Assembly (NCBI GenBank): GCA_944387745.1
Contig: CALXGD010000010.1
Coordinates: 1 to 6,194 of the forward strand
DNA: 6,194 nucleotides
Direction of reading: 5' to 3'
Source: an uncultured Oscillospiraceae bacterium
GTDB taxonomy: Bacteria > Bacillota_A > Clostridia > Oscillospirales > Oscillospiraceae
In this document: piece after piece, positions 1 to 6,194 of the stretch
Numbering within the stretch: the stretch's first letter is position 1
Layout of the letters: each line of letters starts with the position of its first letter
Program-made: the position numbers and the translations under genes
The notes under the pieces: model-generated
The model's input: the letters and a program-made list of their open reading frames with translations, nothing else
Databases searched by the model: none
What the model was told of the DNA's origin: nothing

Positions 1-239
1 CTGTGGAGCACCCGGCCGCCGGCGAAGCAGTACTGGCCGCTGAGGGTGACCTGTCCGTCAAAGGAGAACAGACGGTCCACCGGCCGGAGCATCACCCGGT
101 GCCGCCCGGTGGCCAGGAAGAGCTTGATCCCCTTCTCCCGCAGGGCATGGAGGGCCGCCAGGGCGGAGGGAGGGATGGTGTGGGTGCGGAAGCTCACCAG
201 GGTGCCGTCTACGTCGAAAAAAATGGCTTTGACCATCAT
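1..239 (-). CDS. Cof-type HAD-IIB family hydrolase, N-terminal part (runs off the window)
   Basis: The first 79 residues are visible; the rest lies beyond the left edge. Residues 9-13 are DVDGT, the HAD motif I, with nucleophile Asp9 and acid/base Asp11. Residues 42-46 are LATGR, the motif II Thr region typical of the Cof/YidA branch (HAD subclass IIB). The segment LSGQY at 66-70 sits where most Cof proteins have an L-N-G-x tract, so Ser replaces the usual Asn. Known family members are cytoplasmic Mg-dependent phosphatases acting on sugar phosphates, nucleotides or PLP; the substrate cannot be read here. I chose the ATG at 239 because AAGGAG lies about 10 nt upstream. The ATG at 244 is better spaced but runs into a stop after two codons, and an in-frame ATG directly follows at 236. 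The gene lies 100 bp downstream of the sigma/anti-sigma pair on the same strand and may have its own promoter. Confidence 0.88.
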   Translation of the reverse strand, partial: MMVKAIFFDVDGTLVSFRTHTIPPSALAALHALREKGIKLFLATGRHRVMLRPVDRLFSFDGQVTLSGQYCFAGGRVLH

Positions 240-292
240 GCCATGCGTTCTCCTTTCCCGCAGCCCAAGGCCGCAAGGGCTTCGTGGATCCC

Positions 293-321
293 AGAATACC
301 ATAAATCGGCCCCGCCCGCAA
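293..321 (-). promoter_or_regulatory. Candidate extended -10 promoter for the HAD hydrolase gene
   Basis: On the minus strand, TTGCGG (321-316) is followed after 17 bp by TATTCT (298-293), which is preceded by TGG, an extended -10 arrangement. It would give a leader of about 45 nt before the ATG at 239. Both hexamers are imperfect, so this is a modest prediction. No convincing terminator separates the upstream operon from this gene, so read-through is also possible. Confidence 0.35.
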
Positions 322-339
322 GAGAGAGGCGCGCCCAGG

Positions 340-939
340 TCAGCTCCGGCCCCTGGCCAGGGCGTAGCCGCCGCCCGGAAGCTGCACATAGAGGGTTCCA
401 TCCGGCCCCTCCCAGAGCATACAGCCGGCGTACTCCTTCCGATCGGTGTAGAGCTGACTTTCGCTGTCCTCCCCCTCCAGGAACAGCACGCCCAGCTGGC
501 GGCTGTTTTCGGGCAATTCCGACACAACCTCTCCGGTGAGGGAATAGTCGCCTGCGGGGGTGCGAAGGACGGACGATTCCCCTTGCTGTTCCTGCGAGGG
601 GGATGCACTCTCCCCGTCGCTGGGGGCCGCGGGGGCGGAGGGAAGTCCGTTTCCAACGCTCCCCCCGCCAGAGTCCGCCGCGCCGCCCGACATTCCGGCG
701 GAACTCTCCGCCTGGCCGGCGGTGGTGGCGTCGGCGGAGGCCCCGCCGCCGGCTAGATTGCCCATAGTGGGCAGGTGGGTCAGCGCCGCAGCCACCAGAC
801 AGGCGGCGGCCAGGCCGCCGATCAGGGGTTTCCAGCGGGCGAAGAGCAGGACTTTAGCGGGAGGCCGGTACTCCTCCGCCTCTTGAATCAGGTCGTCGTC
901 CACCTGACCGATGGCGTTCAGCAGTTCCTCAGAGGTCAT
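340..939 (-). CDS. Putative anti-sigma factor: single-pass membrane protein coupled to the ECF sigma gene
   Basis: This 199-residue protein has three parts. Residues 1-35 are a short cytoplasmic segment with the pattern LLNAIGQVDDDLIQEA, which I recognise as recurrent in Firmicutes proteins encoded next to ECF sigma genes. Residues 38-56 are a hydrophobic transmembrane helix preceded by Arg35 and Lys37, predicting an N-in, C-out topology. Residues 60-123 are a Gly/Ala/Ser-rich spacer, followed by a small outside domain (124-199) containing DYSLTGEVV, GCMLWEGPDGTLYVQLPGGG and a single Cys173. No zinc-binding HxxxCxxC anti-sigma motif is present. Its ATG overlaps the sigma stop codon (ATGA, 936-939), implying translational coupling and roughly equal production. 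The anti-sigma role is inferred from position and topology, not from a clear domain match. The outside domain may be the sensor; I do not recognise its fold. Confidence 0.72.
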   Translation of the reverse strand: MTSEELLNAIGQVDDDLIQEAEEYRPPAKVLLFARWKPLIGGLAAACLVAAALTHLPTMGNLAGGGASADATTAGQAESSAGMSGGAADSGGGSVGNGLPSAPAAPSDGESASPSQEQQGESSVLRTPAGDYSLTGEVVSELPENSRQLGVLFLEGEDSESQLYTDRKEYAGCMLWEGPDGTLYVQLPGGGYALARGRS

Positions 940-1496
940 ACCGCCACCCCCTCTCGCATCAAAGCCTCCCGCAGCCGCAGGCGGATGCGGTGGAGGCGGG
1001 ATTTCGTCTGACTCTCACTGAGGTGAAAGCGCTTAGCCAGAGTAGAAATGGAATCCAAATACCAGTACCGGCGCAGAAACAGATTCCGGTCCAAGTCGGA
1101 CTGTTCCCGGAGAAAGCGGGAGATGAGGGCGGCGGTCTCCCGTTCCTCCAGGCGTTCCTCCGGCCGCCCAGGTGCGGGGAGGCAGTGCTCCAGCTCCTCC
1201 AGGGCCACCTCCACCTGGGGGCCGCCCCGCTTGGAGGCCCGGCTGTGCCGCCACCGGTCTAAGGACAGATTTCGGGTGATTTTCCCAAAGAAGGCGGACA
1301 GTACGCTGGGGCGCTGGGGAGGCATGGCGTTCCAGGCGTGGAGCCAGGTGTCGTTGACGCACTCCTCCGCGTCCTCCTCTTGCCTTAAAATGTTCCGGGC
1401 AATGGCCCGGCAGAAGGTTCCGTATTTCGTCTCGCTCTCGGCGATGGCCTGCTCCGAGCGGGCCCAGTACAGGTCGATGATCCCTTGATCCTCCAT
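936..1496 (-). CDS. ECF-type RNA polymerase sigma factor (sigma-70 family)
   Basis: This 186-residue protein has normal ECF length and only regions 2 and 4. Region 2 covers about residues 8-85: a DAEECVNDTWLHAWNAMPP core (42-60) for polymerase binding and -10 melting, then FFGKITRNLSLDRWRHSRASKR (69-90), the basic 2.3/2.4 part. A linker with ELEHCLPAPGRPEE leads to region 4 (about 118-180), whose helix-turn-helix is SISTLAKRFHLSESQTKSRL (149-168), which should read the -35 element. The ATG at 1496 follows AGAGGAG by 7 nt. The gene is first in an operon with the overlapping membrane protein, the usual sigma/anti-sigma order. A promoter of ECF type directly upstream matches one in front of the divergent SLH gene, which suggests autoregulation. 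The family is clear; the inducing signal is unknown. Confidence 0.92.
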   Translation of the reverse strand: MEDQGIIDLYWARSEQAIAESETKYGTFCRAIARNILRQEEDAEECVNDTWLHAWNAMPPQRPSVLSAFFGKITRNLSLDRWRHSRASKRGGPQVEVALEELEHCLPAPGRPEERLEERETAALISRFLREQSDLDRNLFLRRYWYLDSISTLAKRFHLSESQTKSRLHRIRLRLREALMREGVAV

Positions 1497-1540
1497 AGCG
1501 GCACTCCTCTCCAGCCGGCGGCGTTTTCTCTATTATAAAA

Positions 1541-1566
1541 GACGCAGGCCGCCGGGAAAAGTTGCG
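1541..1566 (-). promoter_or_regulatory. Predicted ECF promoter of the sigma/anti-sigma operon
   Basis: On the minus strand CGCAAC (1566-1561) and CGTC (1544-1541) are separated by exactly 16 bp. This resembles known ECF promoters, in which an AAC-containing -35 and a CGT-containing -10 are typical. The same two elements with the same spacing occur on the opposite strand in front of the SLH gene. Transcription would begin near 1532-1535, giving a leader of about 35-40 nt. A TATAAT at 1537-1532 lies where transcription would start and has no good -35 partner, so I take it as secondary. Confidence 0.6.
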
Positions 1567-1602
1567 GAGCGTGAGAAAATTTTTAAATTTCTTTTAAAAT
1601 TG

Positions 1603-1628
1603 CGCAACCAAAGCCATTTGTTTTCGTC
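1603..1628 (+). promoter_or_regulatory. Predicted ECF promoter of the SLH exoprotein gene
   Basis: CGCAAC (1603-1608), a 16-bp spacer and CGTC (1625-1628, followed by TA) repeat the architecture of the promoter on the other strand. Transcription starting near 1636 would give an unusually long leader of about 130 nt before the GTG at 1767. The -35 elements of the two promoters form an inverted repeat (GTTGCG at 1561-1566, CGCAAC at 1603-1608) flanking an AT-rich stretch at about 1576-1600. The two promoters therefore sit back to back and fire outward. Confidence 0.6.
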
Positions 1629-1754
1629 TAAGTATATGATAAGATACCCATATCAAAGCGTCGCAGAAGGCCCTGACCGCCCGCCCCTGGGCGGAGCGGG
1701 GGAACGCAGAAACCCAGGAACGCAGCACAAATCTTAGGAAATATAAAAAGAATT

Positions 1755-1760
1755 GGAGGG
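1755..1760 (+). promoter_or_regulatory. Ribosome binding site that selects a GTG start
   Basis: GGAGGG lies 6 nt before GTG at 1767. It decides for the GTG over the in-frame ATG at 1776, which would be 15 nt away and would remove the Lys-Arg that begins the signal peptide. Confidence 0.75.
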
Positions 1761-1766
1761 ATTTTT

Positions 1767-3938
1767 GTGAAACGTATGGTATCTCTGCTTTTGACCGGGG
1801 CTCTAGCCGCCGGCCTGGCTCTGCCCGCCGCCGCGGCGGAGCCCACCCAGGACCAGCGGCTGACTCAGGTCACCCAGGCGGTGAAGGAGGTCCTGGACCT
1901 GGACACCTCGCCCTATGACAACTTCTATGGGGAGTGCTATGACCAGCAGCTGGTGAGCCAGTGGTCCCTGTACTGGGAGGGACCGGAGGGCCGCCTGTCC
2001 GTGGACGCCCTGGAGGACGGCACGGTGATCTGGTACAGCCTGTACCAGAACGAGACGGAGGGGCCGGAGTACGGCCTGCCCGGCTACCCCGGCGGGGACG
2101 CCACCCAGGCCAAGGCCGCCGCCCAGGCCTTTGTGGACAAGGTGCTAGAGCCGGGGCTGGAGACTGCCATTTTAGAGGAATCCAGCAGCTCCGCCCAGCT
2201 GGGCCGGGACGACCTCCGCTTCACCGGAGACATCCTGTTCCACGGCCTGCCCTCCCCCCTGAGCTGCTCCGTGGAGGTGGACCTGGGGAGCGGGCAGGTG
2301 ACCTACTTCTCCCGGGACGTCTCCTATGGCCTCTACCTGGGGGACGTACCCAGCCCCACCCCGGCGGTGGACGCCGGTACGGCGGCGGAGGGCCTGAAAA
2401 GCTCCCTGTCCCTGAAGCTGGAGTATGTGCGCTCCGAGACCAGTGAGAAGCAGGCGGTGCTGCGCTACCTCCCGGACAACCGGGACGAATACTATGTGGA
2501 CGCCCAGACCGGGGCGCTGGTGAACCTGACGGAGCTGGAGGGAAAGCTGCCGGAAGGCGACCTGGGGGCGGGCGCCGGCGCCGACTCCAACGCCAGCACG
2601 AGTGAGAGCGCCCCCAGTGCCTCTGCGGACAGCCTGACCCAGGCGGAGCAGGCGGGGATCCAGAAGCTGGAGGGGGTGCTGTCCCGAGAGGTCCTGGACG
2701 AGAAGCTTCGGGCTGCGGCGGAGTATGGACTGAGCGGATATACCCTGGACTCCGCCTCCTACCGCCTTGTGGAGGCCAGCGAGGACCGGGCGGAACAGGT
2801 GCTGTGTACCCTGCGCTACATCAAGAGGACCGGTGAGGAACTGGCCTCCCGCACCTTTACCGTGGACGCCCGCACCGGGGAAGTGGAGAGCCTGCGCTCC
2901 TCCCTGCCCTGGGACAAGGACCAGACCCCGGCGCTGACCGGGGCGGAGGCCCAGGCCAAGGCGGAGGCTTTCCTGCAAACCTTCTGCCCGGACCGGGCGG
3001 GGACCCTGGCCCTGTACGACGCCCCTGACCCGGAGGAGCAGGTGTGGGCCCAGTACCGCTTCACCTTCGCTCGGCAGGAAAACGGGTATTTCTTCCCCGA
3101 CCACTTCTATGAGGTGGGCATCTCAGCGGAGGACGGCTCCGTGTGCGCCCTGTCCTTCTTCTATGAGGAGGACGTGACCTTTGACAGCCCAGAGGGAATC
3201 GTCTCAGAGCAGGCGGCCCTGGACGCCTGGATGAATACCTACACCGTGACCCTGGGCTATCTCCCCGTGCCCGAAATGCTGGACGAGAAGGACCCAGAGA
3301 CTGCCCCCTACCTCCAGCTGGGGCTGAAGGCCTTCTATGTGCTCAAGCTGGGCTACGGCCTGGAGCGGGAGGGCTACTACTCCGGCGTGGACGCCAAGAC
3401 CGGCGCCCCCATCCTGCGGGATGTGGGCAGCTCCGGCGGCCTGACCTACTCCGACCTGGCGGGCCACTGGGCCCAGAGCACCGTGGAGACCCTGGCCGCC
3501 TACGACGTGGGCTATGAGGGCGGCGTCTTTGCCCCCGCTCAGGCCATGACCCAGTGGGATATGATCGCCCTGTTGTACAGCGTGGAGAGCTACCCCCTGG
3601 ACCCCGCCGCCGCCACAGAGGAGGAGCGGGATGCAGCCTACGCCGCCGCCTACCGCATGGGGGCACTCACTTCGGCGGAGCGCAGCGACAGCGCCCCCCT
3701 CACCCGCAGCGGAGCGGTGAAGCTGCTGCTCAACGCCGAGGGGCTGGGCCATGTGGCCAAAATGTCAAATATTTTCGCCTGCAATTATACAGATGCAGAA
3801 CTGATTGCCGCCCCGGAGGACTGGGGATATGCCTGTCTGGCACAGGGCATCGGCATGACTGGGGACACCTGGGCCGGGGATCGGGTTATCAGCCGGGCTG
3901 AGGCCGCGGTGATGCTCCACAGACTGCTGGCCTGGTAA
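1767..3938 (+). CDS. Secreted YcdB/YcdC-like protein with C-terminal SLH wall anchor
   Basis: This 723-residue protein starts with a Sec signal peptide: MKR, a hydrophobic core and AAAA, with likely cleavage after Ala24. Two related regions follow, about 30-260 and 300-550, joined by a Ser/Ala/Gly linker (266-290). Both contain a Gln/Ala-rich helix (AQAFVDK at 119-125; AEAFLQTF at 399-406) and a VDAxTG turn (VDAQTGALV, VDARTGEVE, VDAKTGAPI), as in YcdB/YcdC repeat proteins, whose biochemical role is unknown. Residues 560-723 contain three degenerate SLH repeats: YSDLAGHWAQSTVETL (561-576), a short second copy near 623-660 with LTRSGAVKLLL, and a third with ISRAEAAVMLHRLL. SLH repeats bind secondary cell-wall polymers, so the protein should sit on the wall. 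The gene is divergent from the ECF sigma operon and has a matching ECF promoter, suggesting it is an output of that sigma factor. No catalytic motif is visible. Confidence 0.85.
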   Translation: MKRMVSLLLTGALAAGLALPAAAAEPTQDQRLTQVTQAVKEVLDLDTSPYDNFYGECYDQQLVSQWSLYWEGPEGRLSVDALEDGTVIWYSLYQNETEGPEYGLPGYPGGDATQAKAAAQAFVDKVLEPGLETAILEESSSSAQLGRDDLRFTGDILFHGLPSPLSCSVEVDLGSGQVTYFSRDVSYGLYLGDVPSPTPAVDAGTAAEGLKSSLSLKLEYVRSETSEKQAVLRYLPDNRDEYYVDAQTGALVNLTELEGKLPEGDLGAGAGADSNASTSESAPSASADSLTQAEQAGIQKLEGVLSREVLDEKLRAAAEYGLSGYTLDSASYRLVEASEDRAEQVLCTLRYIKRTGEELASRTFTVDARTGEVESLRSSLPWDKDQTPALTGAEAQAKAEAFLQTFCPDRAGTLALYDAPDPEEQVWAQYRFTFARQENGYFFPDHFYEVGISAEDGSVCALSFFYEEDVTFDSPEGIVSEQAALDAWMNTYTVTLGYLPVPEMLDEKDPETAPYLQLGLKAFYVLKLGYGLEREGYYSGVDAKTGAPILRDVGSSGGLTYSDLAGHWAQSTVETLAAYDVGYEGGVFAPAQAMTQWDMIALLYSVESYPLDPAAATEEERDAAYAAAYRMGALTSAERSDSAPLTRSGAVKLLLNAEGLGHVAKMSNIFACNYTDAELIAAPEDWGYACLAQGIGMTGDTWAGDRVISRAEAAVMLHRLLAW

Positions 3939-3967
3939 GGGGCACCCAGGCAAACCAGAAAAACAGC

Positions 3968-4001
3968 AAGGCGGCCTGGCAGATCTCTGCCAGGCCGCCT
4001 T
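3968..4001. terminator. Bidirectional intrinsic terminator between convergent genes
   Basis: A perfect 15-bp stem (3968-3982 with 3987-4001) closes an ATCT loop. On the plus strand it is followed by only a short TTT, 29 bp after the SLH gene stop. On the minus strand it is followed by TTGCTGTTTTTC, a better U-tract, 46 bp after the stop of the kinase-like gene. It is placed to end both convergent transcripts. Confidence 0.85.
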
Positions 4002-4047
4002 TGTCGCCACTATAGCTCGGGGGCGTGAACTTCCCTCCCGGAATCAT

Positions 4048-5088
4048 TCAGTCATCCATCATCTCAAACAGAGACAGGGGGAGCACATCGGACAACTCCA
4101 TTAGCACGGGGGAGAAGCCGCCCGCCTCCTCCGCCGGGCTGCGCACCGACAGGCGGGGGTCCAGAGTGCCAAGAGGCAGAGATACCACAGAGAGCACGCC
4201 GTTCTTTCGCGGCTCCATGAGCAGAGCCCCGCCGTGGAGGGAGACAATGTGCCGGGCAATGGCCAGGCCCATACCGGCCCCGTCTCTGGGGTCCGGAATC
4301 TGGATCTCCGGCTGCATATCTTGAGCCAGTAGCGCCTCCAGTCCAGCGTCGTCCAGCCCCTCCCCCCGGCTGCCCAGGGTGACGATGGCCCGCCCCTTCC
4401 GGCTGCTCACCGTCAGGGACACCGTCCCTCCGGGGCCTGCCTTGGCACCGTTGGACAGAAGGGTGAGCAACAGCTTCTGGAGCAGATCCGGGTCCCCTGG
4501 GATGAGCAGAGAGGACAAGTCGCTCTGATAGACAAGCTGAATGTCCGCCTCCTTCAGCAGAAAAGCGGCCTCTTGGACCAGATGGCGGCACAGGCCCGCC
4601 AGATCCATGGTCACCGGGTGGAAAGGGACCCCCTCCGGCGTGCCCATCAGCCGGATGAAGTCCAGATTGGACAGCAGGCGGTATGTCCGGCAGAAGCTTC
4701 TGCTGAAGGTGTCCATTCCCCTGCGGGAGGGGCCGGACACCGCCTCAAACTCCAGCATGATGTCCTGGAGCAGGCTGCGCATCTGCCGGATAAAGCCCTC
4801 CAGCTGCTGCTGGGTGAGCGTGGACTGAGGGGCCGGACGGAAGAGGAGCAGCTCCCGCTCCCCGCTGGAGACACGGCTGAACAGATAGACCGAGCCATTG
4901 TGGGCAAAGCTCCCCGAGCCCTCTGGGTCGGCGAAGGGACTGGAGAGAAAGGCTGGTGGCTCCGCCCCCACGGCCAGCTCCGGAAATTGAAGCTGAGCCG
5001 CCTGGTTCAGCCCCTGGATCCGCCCCTGGGCCACCTCAATGGCGCCCTCAGAGAAGCGCTCCAAATAAGAACCCGTTACATCAGACAT
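4048..5088 (-). CDS. Soluble histidine-kinase-like protein (HATPase_c), possibly a pseudokinase
   Basis: This protein has 346 residues, no signal peptide and no transmembrane segment, so it is cytoplasmic. Residues 1-85 form an unrecognised input region. Residues 88-148 are two helices resembling a DHp dimerisation hairpin, ending in FCRTYRLLSNLDFIRLM. Residues 160-306 form a GHKL ATPase domain: N-box LLLTLLSNGAKAG (206-218, Asn213) and glycine-rich G2 box DGAGMGLAIARHIVSLHGG (269-287). Residues 307-346 are an extra tail. Two features are degenerate. There is no histidine anywhere in 88-148, so the phosphoacceptor is missing. The G1 box, usually DxGxG, reads SRGEG (240-244), with Ser in place of the adenine-contacting Asp. 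The ATG at 5088 follows GAGGGAGG by 4 nt. No response regulator gene is adjacent. It may be an atypical kinase, a phosphatase or an ATP-binding regulator; the fold is more certain than the activity. Confidence 0.75.
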   Translation of the reverse strand: MSDVTGSYLERFSEGAIEVAQGRIQGLNQAAQLQFPELAVGAEPPAFLSSPFADPEGSGSFAHNGSVYLFSRVSSGERELLLFRPAPQSTLTQQQLEGFIRQMRSLLQDIMLEFEAVSGPSRRGMDTFSRSFCRTYRLLSNLDFIRLMGTPEGVPFHPVTMDLAGLCRHLVQEAAFLLKEADIQLVYQSDLSSLLIPGDPDLLQKLLLTLLSNGAKAGPGGTVSLTVSSRKGRAIVTLGSRGEGLDDAGLEALLAQDMQPEIQIPDPRDGAGMGLAIARHIVSLHGGALLMEPRKNGVLSVVSLPLGTLDPRLSVRSPAEEAGGFSPVLMELSDVLPLSLFEMMDD

Positions 5089-5185
5089 AGTACCTCCCTC
5101 CGGCAGAGAACGCGCCGGTCCTTCACTTCAATGTATGCCGTCCATAGCTTGTGCGGAGACAGCACAGCCATTGATTGTAAATTTC

Positions 5186-5214
5186 AGTATAACAAAAAAA
5201 GGAATAGACAACAA
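5186..5214 (-). promoter_or_regulatory. Extended -10 housekeeping promoter of the kinase-like gene
   Basis: On the minus strand TTGTTG (5214-5209), a 17-bp spacer and TATACT (5191-5186) are preceded by TGT, giving an extended -10. The spacer contains a run of seven T. The leader would be about 90 nt. Confidence 0.6.
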
Positions 5215-5227
5215 GGGGAAAAGGGGA

Positions 5228-5260
5228 AATTCGCCAGGAATTTGTCGGGAATTCGTCAGA
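5228..5260. repeat. Three 11-bp phased direct repeats, consensus AATTYGYCRGG
   Basis: Units begin at 5228, 5239 and 5250: AATTCGCCAGG, AATTTGTCGGG and AATTCGTCAGA, head to tail with no spacers. An 11-bp period places each unit on the same face of the helix, as in binding sites of OmpR/PhoB-family response regulators. The block begins 14 bp upstream of the -35 of the kinase-like gene. Confidence 0.5.
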
Positions 5261-5455
5261 AATAGGGAGAAGGCGCCACTTTTTCGGGGCCGGACTCCCG
5301 GAGTCTGCGCAGCCGCCGGAGCAGCGGGCGAAAACAGGCTAAATTGCCGCGAACGGGTATAAAAACCGGTGTTTTCCTGCTCTATGGCTAATTTTTCCGA
5401 AAAAATTTCCTAAAATATATGAAAAAAGTCACTATCTAAACGGAGGATTTCGGGA

Positions 5456-5461
5456 TATAAT
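5456..5461 (+). promoter_or_regulatory. Likely -10 box of gap
   Basis: A perfect TATAAT sits 62 bp before the gap start. The hexamer 17 bp upstream (TATCTA) is a poor -35. A-tracts at 5400-5405 and 5422-5427 could act as UP elements, and the -10 sits in a near-palindrome GGGATATAATAACCC (5452-5466) that could double as an operator. Confidence 0.45.
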
Positions 5462-5463
5462 AA

Positions 5464-6194
<731 letters not shown>

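Noticed and set aside
46..756. Open frame on the plus strand across the HAD and anti-sigma genes
   Set aside because: It crosses two opposite-strand genes and their spacer and has an Arg/Gly/Pro-rich low-complexity product, typical of a shadow.
1532..1537. Perfect TATAAT on the minus strand upstream of the sigma gene
   Set aside because: The hexamer 17 bp upstream is TTTTCC, a poor -35, and there is no extended -10. The ECF motif at 1541-1566 explains the region better, though a second housekeeping start is not excluded.
1618..1645. Housekeeping promoter TTGTTT-N16-TAAGAT before the SLH gene
   Set aside because: Both boxes are weak, and it overlaps the stronger ECF match shared with the opposite strand.
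2172..3104. Long open frame on the minus strand opposite the SLH gene
   Set aside because: Its translation is rich in Gly, Gln, Val and Leu with no recognisable domain, and it is the antisense shadow of a high-GC gene with a clear signal peptide and SLH repeats.
4573..5265. Open frame on the plus strand opposite the kinase-like gene
   Set aside because: It has no plausible domain, and the minus strand has a well-placed ribosome binding site and clear N and G2 boxes.
5358..5363. TATAAA as a gap promoter -10
   Set aside because: There is no -35 at suitable distance (TTGCCG is only 8 bp away), and it is 160 bp from the gene; the TATAAT at 5456 is better placed.
5362..5375. AAAAC-CGGT-GTTTT hairpin as a terminator
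   Set aside because: The stem has only 5 bp, mostly A-T, and there is no gene upstream on either strand that would need to end there.

Overview
The window looks like chromosomal DNA from a high-GC, gut-type Clostridia, most like the Oscillospiraceae (Flavonifractor / Pseudoflavonifractor / Lawsonibacter relatives). This is inferred from protein style: an SLH-anchored YcdB/YcdC-like exoprotein, an ECF sigma factor with a small membrane-anchored partner, and a Firmicutes-type GAPDH with AGGAG ribosome binding sites and AT-rich intergenic regions. No mobile element, CRISPR array, tRNA or rRNA is visible.

Layout, left to right. (1) 1-239, minus: start of a Cof-type HAD phosphatase gene, cut by the window edge. 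(2) 340-1496, minus: a two-gene operon encoding an ECF sigma factor (936-1496) and, overlapping it by 4 bp (ATGA), a single-pass membrane protein that is probably its anti-sigma factor (340-939). (3) 1497-1766: a divergent intergenic region. (4) 1767-3938, plus: a 723-residue secreted protein with two YcdB/YcdC-like regions and three degenerate SLH repeats. (5) 3968-4001: a 15-bp perfect hairpin shared by two convergent genes. (6) 4048-5088, minus: a soluble histidine-kinase-like protein with a degenerate catalytic core and no neighbouring response regulator. (7) 5089-5523: a 435-bp divergent regulatory region. (8) 5524 to the end, plus: the first 223 residues of glyceraldehyde-3-phosphate dehydrogenase.

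The most informative observation is in region 3. Both divergent transcription units carry the same ECF-type promoter, CGCAAC-N16-CGTCT, with the same spacing. This predicts that the sigma factor drives its own operon and the divergent SLH exoprotein, making 340-3938 one envelope-related regulatory module: sigma factor, membrane-bound regulator, and wall-attached output protein. Secondary observations are the pseudokinase-like features of the 346-residue protein and three 11-bp phased repeats upstream of its promoter.
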